The translations under genes and the position numbers were made by a program. Shown in pieces: positions 9,720-17,164 of a DNA stretch of 64,000 nucleotides. The stretch comes from Phycisphaerae bacterium. Lineage in GTDB: Bacteria; Planctomycetota; Phycisphaerae; Phycisphaerales; UBA1924. The stretch spans positions 1-64,000 of the forward strand of contig JAEUIZ010000029.1 of NCBI GenBank assembly GCA_016793805.1. The letters are read 5' to 3'. The notes under the pieces were generated by a model that saw nothing but the letters and a program-made list of their open reading frames with translations, made no database searches and was not told the DNA's origin. Numbering within the stretch: position 1 is the stretch's first letter; the number at the start of each line of letters is the position of its first letter.

Positions 9720-11162
9720 CTACTTCGGCGGCTCGGCGGGCGTTTCGCTCGGCACCGTCGCCGTTGCCGCTGGCTCGAGCGTGTCCACACGCACCGGCGT
9801 GATGATGTTCAGGCTCTTGGTCGGATCGACCACCGTCTCCCCGATCACCCCGATCACCTGCCCGAGTTTCGAGTCCAGGTTCAGCCCAGGGCCGGGCTTG
9901 ATGTACGCCAGCGTGCGTGCCCCCGTGTTCGAGACCGTCTGCACGCGGTACATCAGCGGGAGCCGCTCCCCGTTGTAGATCGAACTCGCACTGAGCCTTC
10001 CGATGAACGTGTACTGCCGCGAGCGCTCGACCTCCGACATCCGATCGGCAAGCCTCTTCTCGTCCTCCGTGGCCGTGCGCATCGCGTCCGCCAACTTCCG
10101 GCGCTGGGCCTGGATGTCCTTCCAAAGGCGCAGGTACTCGATCCGCTGGTCCATCCGACCCGCCATCGTCCGATACGTGGGAGACGACGGATCAAGCCCG
10201 GCCCGCGCCGCCTCGAACTCGGCGAGCAGCGGCGTGAACTCCGCCGTCTCCGCGGGCTGCTTCCGCACCGCCTCGAACGCCAACTCCAACTTCTCGTACG
10301 GGCTCGGCTTGAGTTCAACCGTCCGCAGGTCGCCCGCCGCCGGCTGCACCCCAACGGCCTCGCTGCCGGGCGTGTTCCCGGGCTGCGCACCTGTCGGCGT
10401 CGCCGCGGTCGTCGCGGGCTTAGGTGTGCCCGAGTCCTTCGGCACCGCCATCGGGTCCGTCAGGTTCGCCGTCGTCGGCGTGCCGCCGGTCGGTGTTCCC
10501 TGTGGCGTGCCCTGGGGCGTCGCGGGCGCGGGCTTGGGCGGAGTCGCCGCGATCGGCTTGGGCTCCGCGCCGCGGGCCGCCAGGTACGCGTTGACCTGGT
10601 CCTGCGTCGCCCGCTGGATCGAACTCGCCTTGATGAACGCGCGTGCGCCCGCCGGCGCCGGCACCAGGTAGTTCACCCTCTTATCCGCCCCCGTCTCTTG
10701 TCCCAGGATCGTCACCTTCGTCCCCGTCGCCAACTGCTCCGGCGACGCCTGCGCCCAACTCCCGGCCCGCGTCTGCAGGTTGATCGCACGCAGTTTCACC
10801 GGCTTGGTGATCGTCCCCGTCGCCCCGCCGGGATCCAGCGTCACCGCGTCGCCCGACAGAAACACGCTCAGGCCCGCCGGATACTCGACGCGCAGCCACG
10901 ACTGCTTCGTTCCCGGGTTGACCGACTCCCCGTCGATCCGCAGCACCTGCCCCGCGTTCGGCCGGGCGATCACGTACATCGTGTCGCTGTCCCCCGCTCG
11001 AAGCACGGCATCCGCGCCTTGCACCACCCCGTAATACGGCGTCACCGCCGTCACAGGGCTTACCTGCGCACACACCTCCGACACGAGCGCGACCGGCGCG
11101 GCGACAAACGACGCCGTCGCCAGCGCGACCAGCAACGAGACTCGACGATTCTGGGTAGTCAT
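9720..11162 (-). CDS. Exported protein with bacterial SH3-like repeats
   Basis: The 480-aa product has a signal peptide (about 1-32). Two SH3-like stretches follow (about 35-105 and 105-185, the second ending YLVPAPAGARAFIKASSI), then a Pro/Thr/Gly-rich linker (about 200-290). Next is a helical, charged region (about 300-405) and a C-terminal beta segment (FIGRLSASSIYNGERLPLMY). Such SH3 modules usually bind peptidoglycan or other wall polymers, so a periplasmic structural role is likely; this is inference. AAGGAG lies 10 bases before the ATG. The 64-bp gap to the cytochrome gene shows no clear terminator, so read-through into that operon is possible. Confidence 0.6.
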   Translation of the reverse strand: MTTQNRRVSLLVALATASFVAAPVALVSEVCAQVSPVTAVTPYYGVVQGADAVLRAGDSDTMYVIARPNAGQVLRIDGESVNPGTKQSWLRVEYPAGLSVFLSGDAVTLDPGGATGTITKPVKLRAINLQTRAGSWAQASPEQLATGTKVTILGQETGADKRVNYLVPAPAGARAFIKASSIQRATQDQVNAYLAARGAEPKPIAATPPKPAPATPQGTPQGTPTGGTPTTANLTDPMAVPKDSGTPKPATTAATPTGAQPGNTPGSEAVGVQPAAGDLRTVELKPSPYEKLELAFEAVRKQPAETAEFTPLLAEFEAARAGLDPSSPTYRTMAGRMDQRIEYLRLWKDIQAQRRKLADAMRTATEDEKRLADRMSEVERSRQYTFIGRLSASSIYNGERLPLMYRVQTVSNTGARTLAYIKPGPGLNLDSKLGQVIGVIGETVVDPTKSLNIITPVRVDTLEPAATATVPSETPAEPPK

Positions 11163-11377
11163 GGGCTTCGTGCTCCTTCAAACAGCCCGCGGGCGGTGGG
11201 GGAGGCGTCTCCGGCCTCCCTCTCTTCATCGGCTGGCGACGGGGCCCTCCATCGCTCCCCATTCGCACGCCCAAGCGGGGGCTAGTGTATCCGCGGGCGT
11301 CCTTGCCGTGCGAACGCGGGCCTGTGGATTCCGTCCCGAGCCACGCCAATACTTCCCCTCTTTCCACGAGGTTCCTC

Positions 11378-11695
11378 ATGCTCGACTCGCTCAAGCCCGG
11401 ACAGGCCATCCGCTGCACCATCACCAAGTTGCCCCGCGCCGAGGCCGGCGTGGACACAATCCACCGCCTCATGCGTCAGCAGCAGGACATCAAGCGGGGC
11501 CTCCGCAAGGCCCAGCGCCGCCGCCGCCAAGGAATGGTCGTCTATAACCGCGGCAATCGCGACTGGTACAAGCGCGAGAAGTGCTCCAAACTCATCCATC
11601 CCGCCGCCGGCGCCGCGTGGACCATGACCTACTCCCTCCAGATCAAGCCCGAACTCGCTTCCCTCGACGGCTTCCTCAAGATCGAGCCGGCCTAG
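11378..11695 (+). CDS. Small basic conserved-type protein, function unknown
   Basis: The 105-aa protein begins MLDSLKPGQAIRCTITKLP and has a strongly basic centre (KRGLRKAQRRRRQG near 47-60). A compact C-terminal half with WYKREKCSKLIHP and WTMTYSLQIKPEL follows. The ATG at 11378 is preceded by GAGG at a 6-base distance, better than the upstream in-frame starts. There is no signal peptide or membrane segment, so it is cytoplasmic. The basic patch would suit nucleic-acid or ribosome binding, but I recognise no family. Confidence 0.6.
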   Translation: MLDSLKPGQAIRCTITKLPRAEAGVDTIHRLMRQQQDIKRGLRKAQRRRRQGMVVYNRGNRDWYKREKCSKLIHPAAGAAWTMTYSLQIKPELASLDGFLKIEPA

Positions 11696-11789
11696 TTCGC
11701 CCACGCCTTTGAGTGCAGATCCCGCCCGCGCGTCGCGGTGTGCGGCGTCGCTCTCGCTCGGTCATTGTGCGCCCTAGCCTTTGAGCATC

Positions 11790-12212
11790 ATGCGATACGC
11801 GCACCAAGTTGTCCTGTTCACGCTCGCCCTGCTTCTTGCCGGCTGCAACGACGGCAAGCCCGGGCCGTCTCTCCCGCCGCCCGATCAGGTCTACACCCTC
11901 CGCGGCAAAATCGAGACCCTCCCGGCCAAGGACAAGCCGCTCAGCGACCTCATCCTCCTCCACGAGCCGATCGACTCCTTTGTGGACATGAAGGGCAAGG
12001 TCGTCGGGATGGACTCGATGTCCATGCCCTTCACGCCCGACCGGTCGGTTGACCTCTCCCCCTTCGCCGTCGGTGACGTGGTCGAGTTCACGTTCGAGGT
12101 CCGCTGGAAGCAGGCCCCGCGTTCGTTGTTGACCAAGATGAAGAAACTGCCCGCGGGCACCACGATCAAACTCGGCAAGGCGGTTCCGCCTGCCGCGCCG
12201 AAGCCAGACTAG
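11790..12212 (+). CDS. Lipoprotein with CusF-like copper-binding domain
   Basis: The 140-aa product starts MRYAHQVVLFTLALLLAGC, a lipoprotein signal with lipobox LAGC. The body (about 35-115) matches the CusF/YdeI-type small beta-barrel: GMDSMSMPFTP, which carries the Met-rich metal site, followed by LSPFAVGDVVEFTFEVRW. In that family the Met pair plus a His/Trp binds Cu(I) or Ag(I). Here the domain stands alone on a lipid anchor instead of being part of an efflux operon. A TTG nine bases upstream is an alternative start. No other copper gene is visible nearby, so a role as a periplasmic metal carrier is inference. Confidence 0.7.
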   Translation: MRYAHQVVLFTLALLLAGCNDGKPGPSLPPPDQVYTLRGKIETLPAKDKPLSDLILLHEPIDSFVDMKGKVVGMDSMSMPFTPDRSVDLSPFAVGDVVEFTFEVRWKQAPRSLLTKMKKLPAGTTIKLGKAVPPAAPKPD

Positions 12213-12297
12213 CCCATCTTCGACGCGATAGGACGACAACCCCACTCCACTCGCGGGAGGAGTGTCCTGACGCACGTCACGGGCTTCAACGGGCGAT

Positions 12298-12313
12298 CGG
12301 CGGTCATCCGCCG
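12298..12313 (-). terminator. Short hairpin downstream of rpsP
   Basis: CGGCGG-TCAT-CCGCCG forms a 6-bp stem with a 4-nt loop 9 bases after the rpsP stop on the minus strand. There is no U tract, so termination is only suggested. Confidence 0.3.
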
Positions 12314-12321
12314 CAGGTGAC

Positions 12322-12681
12322 TCATCCCGCCTTGGGCGCGTCCTTCTTGCCCTCAGCAGGAGCGGCAGCGGCCGCGGCCTTCTGAGCCTCGACGACCTTC
12401 CTCTGCCGGCTCCGCTCCGCCTCCCAAGGTCCGCTCGGCAAGAGGCTCCGCTTGGCCAGCATGTCTCGAACCGTGTCCGACGGCTGCGCCCCGACGCTCA
12501 GCCAGTGCTTCGCGCGCGCCTCGTCGATCTTCAACTGCTTGGCCGGGTCCTTCGCGATCGGGTCGTACCACCCGATCTGCTCGATAAACGCCCCATCCCG
12601 GCGTTCACGCTTGTCCAGGACCTGAATCCGATAGAACGGGCGATTCTTCCGGCCGGCGCGAGTCATGCGAATACGAACCAC
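12322..12681 (-). CDS. rpsP: 30S ribosomal protein S16
   Basis: The 119-aa product begins MVRIRMTRAGRKNRPFYRI, and GAFIEQIGWYDP with the following QLKIDEARAKHWLSVGAQPSDTV is the classical S16 fold (residues 1-80). The C-terminal 40 residues are an Ala/Lys-rich tail common in this family. The start is GTG at 12679-12681 with GGAGG a few bases upstream. S16 assembles early into the 5' domain of the 30S subunit. In many bacteria rpsP sits with rimM, trmD and rplS; here it stands alone between unrelated genes. Confidence 0.95.
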   Translation of the reverse strand: MVRIRMTRAGRKNRPFYRIQVLDKRERRDGAFIEQIGWYDPIAKDPAKQLKIDEARAKHWLSVGAQPSDTVRDMLAKRSLLPSGPWEAERSRQRKVVEAQKAAAAAAPAEGKKDAPKAG

Positions 12682-12805
12682 TGCGGACCTCCGTCGCCGA
12701 CGCCCTTTCCGGACGCGGCAGGCATCTGTTCAACCTTAGGGGGCGAAGTCTAGGCAGGCCGGGGCACTTGCGGCGAGTGGTAGCATGCCCCAGAAAGGAC
12801 GCCCG

Positions 12806-14176
12806 ATGCGACTCCTGCTCCCCCTTGTCCTCGTCGCTTCCACACTCGTATCGCGGGCAGCAGCCCAGGATCTCTCCCTCCCTGGCCCCTACCTCGGCGC
12901 CTGGCGCTCGGTCACGGTCACCCGCGCCAACTCGTCCACCTTCACCGCTCGCCTCTACTACCCAGGCCAGTCCGCCGGTCAGAACGCACCCCTTGACCCC
13001 TCGGGCGCGCCCTACCCCGCCGTCTCCTTCGGGCACGGGTTCCTCCAGCCCGTCGATCGCTACCAGTCCACACTCCTGCACCTTGCCACCTGGGGGTACC
13101 TCGTCATCGCCAGCGATTCCGAGTCCGGCCTCTTCCCCAGCCACTCCAACTTCGCCCTCGACATGCGCCAGTGCTTGACCTTCCTCGAACAGTCCAACAC
13201 CGCGCCGGCGTCGTTTCTCTATCAGGCCGTCGATCCCACCCGCTTCGGCATGTCGGGCCACTCGATGGGCGGGGGCGCAAGCATCCTCGCCACTGCCGCC
13301 GACCCTCGGGTCAAGGCCCTCGCCAAACTGGCTGCCGCCGAGACCAATCCCTCCGCCGTCGCCCAGATGGCGGCCATCACGGCCCCGGTCTCCCTCATCA
13401 GCGGGAGTGCCGACTCCATCGTCCCAGTGGCCTCGAACGGCCTACTCATGTTCAACGCGGGCACCGCCCCGAAGTTGCTCCCAGTCATCCAGGGCGGCTG
13501 GCACTGCGGCTTCGAGGACGTCTCGACCTTCGGCTGCGACTCCGGCCCCCTCCCGCGCGCCGACCAACTCGCCCTCACCCGCCGCCTTCTCACCGCCTTC
13601 TTCAACCTCCACCTCAAGGGCGACCAGTCCGCGTGGCGTCACGTCTGGGGGCCCGAGCGAGACGCCGACCCGCGAGTCATCACGACAGCCGCCTCAGGAA
13701 TCACGATCACGCCCGCGAACCCGTCATCCGAGGCCGCCGGCGGCATGGTCGCCGAAGTCGAAGTCCGCGTCGCCAACACCGGGCCGCGAGCCTCGGCCTA
13801 TCGCGTTCTCGTCGAAGACGCCGCTTGGCCGACCAGCGCCTCCCCGGACCTCACGCCTGTGCTCTCGCCCGGCGCCGAGGCCGCCGTCCGCGTGACCACC
13901 CAGGTACCCTTCGGCTTCTCCTCGATCAGCACGACCGCGCTCCTGACCGCTCGTTCCGAGGCCGACGGCGCGACCCGCGCTCACACCATGCTCACCGTCC
14001 GTCGCAGGTGCCTCGCCGACATCGACCGCAACGGCACCCTGAGCATCAACGACTTCGTCGCCTTCCAGAACGCCTTCGCCGCCGGCAGCCCCGACGCCGA
14101 CGCCGACGCTAACGGCCTGCTCAACGTCAACGACTTCGTCGTCTTCATCAACGCCTTCGCCGCCGGCTGTTCGTGA
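12806..14176 (+). CDS. Secreted alpha/beta hydrolase with C-terminal dockerin-like EF-hand pair
   Basis: The 456-aa product has a signal peptide ending SRAAAQ. An alpha/beta-hydrolase domain follows whose nucleophile elbow is GHSMGGG (Ser153), with Asp203 in SGSADS and His233 in GGWHCG completing the triad. This resembles the cutinase/PET-hydrolase-like and dienelactone-hydrolase-like group of esterases. Residues 300-400 form a beta domain. The end (about 405-456) has two EF-hand loops (DIDRNGTLSIND, DADANGLLNVND) flanked by Cys, the GC-type dockerin tail typical of planctomycete exoproteins. ATG at 12806 follows AAAGGA by six bases. The natural ester substrate is unknown. Confidence 0.75.
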   Translation: MRLLLPLVLVASTLVSRAAAQDLSLPGPYLGAWRSVTVTRANSSTFTARLYYPGQSAGQNAPLDPSGAPYPAVSFGHGFLQPVDRYQSTLLHLATWGYLVIASDSESGLFPSHSNFALDMRQCLTFLEQSNTAPASFLYQAVDPTRFGMSGHSMGGGASILATAADPRVKALAKLAAAETNPSAVAQMAAITAPVSLISGSADSIVPVASNGLLMFNAGTAPKLLPVIQGGWHCGFEDVSTFGCDSGPLPRADQLALTRRLLTAFFNLHLKGDQSAWRHVWGPERDADPRVITTAASGITITPANPSSEAAGGMVAEVEVRVANTGPRASAYRVLVEDAAWPTSASPDLTPVLSPGAEAAVRVTTQVPFGFSSISTTALLTARSEADGATRAHTMLTVRRRCLADIDRNGTLSINDFVAFQNAFAAGSPDADADANGLLNVNDFVVFINAFAAGCS

Positions 14177-14183
14177 TCGCCGC

Positions 14184-14876
14184 TCACGACGCCTGCAACA
14201 CCGCCAACCATTCCGCGTTGCCGCGCTTGTTACCCTTGCCGGCCCCGCCCTCGATCGGTGAGCGAGTCACACCCAGAACCGTTGCACCAAGGCTCGGCAT
14301 CCGTTCCACCACCCGCCGAACCACCCGCTCCGCTTCCGATTCCTCCAGCACACCATCTCGCAGCAGCCCGCGCTCGTCGCGCTCCAACTCATAATGCGGC
14401 TTGATCAGCGTCACGATCCGCCCACTCCGACCGAGCCACCGCAGCCCCGCCGGCACAGCCAGGCGTTGCGGCGTCCAACCCATGTCCATCGCGACGAGCC
14501 CAACCCCCGCCTCACTCTCCCCCTCAACCCCGCCCGTCGCCCCGACAGGCAGCGGCGCGTGCAGCGCGTTCGTCCGCTCCATCACTACCACCCTCGGATC
14601 GGTCCGCAGTTTCCACGCCAGCATCCCGTACCCCGTGTCCACGGCATACACCCGCGCCGCCCCACGTCTCAGCAGGCAGTCCGTGAACCCCCCGACGTTG
14701 CATCCGAAGTCGGCGCACGCCGCGCCCTCGACGCCGATCCCGAACTCGTCCAGCGCGTGCGCCAGTTTCAGCGCCCCCCGTCCGACATACCCGTGCTCGC
14801 TCGACACCGCGCAGCATACCGCCCTCGCTCCGCCCCGTCGCTGGTCGATCAGCCTCGGCCCGTCTATCCTGTTCAC
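14184..14876 (-). CDS. TlyA/FtsJ-type rRNA 2'-O-methyltransferase lacking the S4 domain
   Basis: The 230-aa product matches the catalytic half of TlyA haemolysin-type methyltransferases: YVGRGALKL with Lys37, the SAM-binding ADFGCNVGGFTDCLLRRG (about 55-72), then YAVDTGYGMLAWKLRTDPRV and ERTN. It also has Asp131 in VAMDMGW, Lys159 in LIKPHYE, and SPIEGG-KGN near the end, giving the K-D-K-E set of FtsJ-like enzymes. Typical TlyA proteins start with an S4 RNA-binding domain, absent here, so target recognition must differ. The longest start is GTG at 14876, six bases from the tRNA gene on the other strand; an in-frame GTG near residue 24 is also possible. Confidence 0.75.
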   Translation of the reverse strand: MNRIDGPRLIDQRRGGARAVCCAVSSEHGYVGRGALKLAHALDEFGIGVEGAACADFGCNVGGFTDCLLRRGAARVYAVDTGYGMLAWKLRTDPRVVVMERTNALHAPLPVGATGGVEGESEAGVGLVAMDMGWTPQRLAVPAGLRWLGRSGRIVTLIKPHYELERDERGLLRDGVLEESEAERVVRRVVERMPSLGATVLGVTRSPIEGGAGKGNKRGNAEWLAVLQAS

Positions 14877-14881
14877 CCGCT

Positions 14882-14967
14882 GCGGCTGTGGCGGAACTGG
14901 CAGACGCGCTAGGTTCAGGTCCTAGTGGGATTAATACCCCGTGGAGGTTCGACTCCTCTCAGCCGCA
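14882..14967 (+). tRNA. tRNA-Leu (CAG)
   Basis: The 86-nt class II tRNA has a 7-bp acceptor stem GCGGCTG/CAGCCGC and anticodon stem CTAGG/CCTAG. The loop TTCAGGT places anticodon CAG at 14916-14918. A long variable arm (GGG...CCC) and the T arm GGAGG-TTCGACT-CCTCT complete it. CCA is not encoded. It reads CUG, a very frequent Leu codon at this GC content. Confidence 0.95.
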
Positions 14968-15023
14968 CTTCCCCGCACGCCCGCGCGGGCCGCCTTCACA
15001 GCGCTCCCGGGTACCATCTCCGC

Positions 15024-16058
15024 GTGCCCCTGGTCATCGCAGGCATCGACGAAGCCGGCTACGGCCCGACGCTCGGGCCGCTCTGTGTTGCCCTGGCCGT
15101 CTTTCGAGTCGAACGCTGGTCCCTCGGCCAGCCGGCCCCCAATCTCTGGCAACTCCTCAACGCCGCCGTCGCAGACGCCGCGTCGGGCGCGCGGCAACGC
15201 ATCCCCATCGCCGACTCCAAGCGCCTCAAACTCCCCAACGACTCTGCCGCGCGACACCCGCTCATCCACCTCGAACGCGGCGTCCTCGCCATGCTCGGCT
15301 CGGTTGGCCTCAAGCCCGACTCCGACGACGCGCTGCTTGCATCCCTCGACGCCGCGCACAGCGACGAGCCCTGGTGGCATGGCCCGCCGATCGCGCTCCC
15401 TCTGGCCCGCACCGCCGCCCAGCGAGACATCGACGCCGCCCTTCTCGCATCGACCATGGAGCGCGCCGGCGTCTCTCTGCTAGCCCTGCGATGCCGCGTC
15501 ATGGGCGTCGCCGAGTTCAACGACATCGTCGCCCGTACCGGATCCAAGGCCGAGGCCACCGCCGCGGCAGTGGGGGGGCTCCTTGCCCCGCTCCCTCTGC
15601 GGCACGCCGACGAACCCCTCCGCATCGTCTGCGACCAACTCGGCGGACGAACCCAATACGACGACCTCCTCAAGCGCTGGTTCCCCACCCTCCGTGCCGT
15701 TGCCATCGCCGAGTCCGAGTCCCGCTCGCGCTACCGCCTCGACGCGTCCGACGACACGCCGCCCGAGAGCGCAACGCCCGAGTCGCCGACCTTCGCCGGC
15801 GCGCACGCGAACCATCCGCGCCGCGCCATCCATTTCATGCCCGAGGCCGAATCCGCCCATCTTCCGGTCGCGCTCGCTTCCATGGCCGCCAAACTCGTCC
15901 GCGAACTCGCGATGATGCGCTTCAACCGCTACTGGTCCGACCGCGTCCCGGACCTCAAGCCCACCGCGGGGTACGCCCAGGACGCCCGCCGATGGCTCCG
16001 CGACACGCGCGACGCCATCGACGACGCCGACCGCGACGCCCTCGTGCGGCGTGCGTAG
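15024..16058 (+). CDS. RNase HII-like protein (enlarged)
   Basis: The 344-aa product opens with the RNase HII signature GIDEAGYGPTLGP (Asp9, Glu10). It continues with ADSKRL (Asp64), CDQLGGRTQYDDLL (Asp204) and VALASMAAKLVREL, which resembles the ASI.AK..R helix of that family. These would be the metal-binding acidic residues that cleave RNA in RNA-DNA hybrids. It is far longer than ordinary RnhB (about 200 aa), with inserts around 90-150 and 240-280, so it is a variant whose activity should not be assumed. The GTG at 15024 was chosen because earlier starts lie inside the tRNA. It is 8 bp upstream of ribD, probably in one operon. Confidence 0.7.
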   Translation: MPLVIAGIDEAGYGPTLGPLCVALAVFRVERWSLGQPAPNLWQLLNAAVADAASGARQRIPIADSKRLKLPNDSAARHPLIHLERGVLAMLGSVGLKPDSDDALLASLDAAHSDEPWWHGPPIALPLARTAAQRDIDAALLASTMERAGVSLLALRCRVMGVAEFNDIVARTGSKAEATAAAVGGLLAPLPLRHADEPLRIVCDQLGGRTQYDDLLKRWFPTLRAVAIAESESRSRYRLDASDDTPPESATPESPTFAGAHANHPRRAIHFMPEAESAHLPVALASMAAKLVRELAMMRFNRYWSDRVPDLKPTAGYAQDARRWLRDTRDAIDDADRDALVRRA

Positions 16059-16066
16059 CGTGCCCC

Positions 16067-17164
16067 ATGACCGACCGCGCTTTCCTCGACCTCGCCGCAC
16101 GCGCCGCTCTCCGGGCGATGGGCGATGTCGAGCCCAACCCGATGGTCGGCGCCGTCCTCGTCAAGGCCGGCGTGGTCATCGGCATCGGTCACCACAAACG
16201 CTTCGGCGGCCCGCACGCCGAACGCGAGGCCCTCGCCGACGCCCGCGCCCGCGGCCACGATCCCAATGGCTGCACCGCCTACGTCACCCTCGAACCTTGC
16301 TCCCACCACGGCAAGACCCCGCCCTGCACCGACGCCCTCATCGAGGCCGGCGTCGCCCGCGTCGTTGCCGCCAGGCCCGATCCCAACCCCGTCTCCGCCG
16401 GCGGCGCTCGCGTCCTCCGCGACGCGGGAATCCCCTGCGACTTCTGCGGCGACAGCGACCTCGCCCTCCACGTCGGTGATCCCTTCGTCAAGCGAACGAC
16501 CTCCGCGCTGCCCTTCCTCATCGCCAAGTGGGCCCAGTTCCACGACGGCCGCCTCGTCACACGCCCGGACGAGGACCGCTGGATCTCGGGCCCGACGGCC
16601 CGCCGACGTGTCCATCGCCTCCGCGCCCGTGTCGACGCCATCCTCACCGGCATCGGCACCGTCCTCGCCGACGATCCGCTCCTGACCGCCCGCGATGTCG
16701 CCCGTGTCCGCCGTGTGGCGCGCCGCGTCGTCCTCGACCCCTCGCTTCGCACGCCCTCTGACGCCGCGCTCGTGCGCACGGCCGGTGACACTCCGATCAT
16801 CATCGCATGCACCCGCACCGCCGATCCCGCGCGTGCCGCCGACCTCCGTTCCCGCGGCGTCGAGGTCGTCGAAGTCCGCTCCGATCCCCACGGCCTCGAC
16901 CTCGACGCCCTGCTCCGTTGGCTCGCCCGCGCGCATCACGTCACCACAATCTTGACCGAAGCCGGCCCGCGCCTGCTCGCCTCGCTCTTTGCTGCGCGTC
17001 TCGTCGATTTGGCGCTCATCCACACGGCGCCCGCGCCTGATCCGTGCGCGCGCCCGCTGCTCCCGGCCTTTGTGCCTCCGGGCTGGCGCACCGTCCGCGA
17101 GCGTGCGCTCGCAAGCGATACCGAGGGCGTGCTTGCGCCTCCACTGGGCTCAGCGATCGCCTGA
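16067..17164 (+). CDS. ribD: Bifunctional riboflavin biosynthesis protein RibD
   Basis: The 365-aa protein has an N-terminal cytidine-deaminase-like domain with the zinc site GGPHAEREAL (His50, Glu52) and EPCSHHGKTPPC (Cys78, Cys87). This deaminates the pyrimidinone intermediate of riboflavin synthesis. The C-terminal reductase domain (about 150-365) includes ILTGIGTVLADDPLL and an EAGPRL segment near the NADPH pocket. Length and order match standard RibD. It follows the RNase HII-like gene by 8 bp; no ribE/ribBA genes or FMN riboswitch are seen in the window. The last 15 bases overlap the convergent peptidase gene. Confidence 0.92.
   Translation: MTDRAFLDLAARAALRAMGDVEPNPMVGAVLVKAGVVIGIGHHKRFGGPHAEREALADARARGHDPNGCTAYVTLEPCSHHGKTPPCTDALIEAGVARVVAARPDPNPVSAGGARVLRDAGIPCDFCGDSDLALHVGDPFVKRTTSALPFLIAKWAQFHDGRLVTRPDEDRWISGPTARRRVHRLRARVDAILTGIGTVLADDPLLTARDVARVRRVARRVVLDPSLRTPSDAALVRTAGDTPIIIACTRTADPARAADLRSRGVEVVEVRSDPHGLDLDALLRWLARAHHVTTILTEAGPRLLASLFAARLVDLALIHTAPAPDPCARPLLPAFVPPGWRTVRERALASDTEGVLAPPLGSAIA

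Noticed and set aside
8787-11285. 832-codon + strand frame
   Set aside because: It lies opposite the cytochrome and SH3-like genes, is Arg/His/Pro-rich, and lacks motifs.
14888-16066. Long N-terminal extension of ribD through the tRNA and the RNase HII-like gene
   Set aside because: It passes through a tRNA gene and another coding frame; RibD homology begins at 16067.
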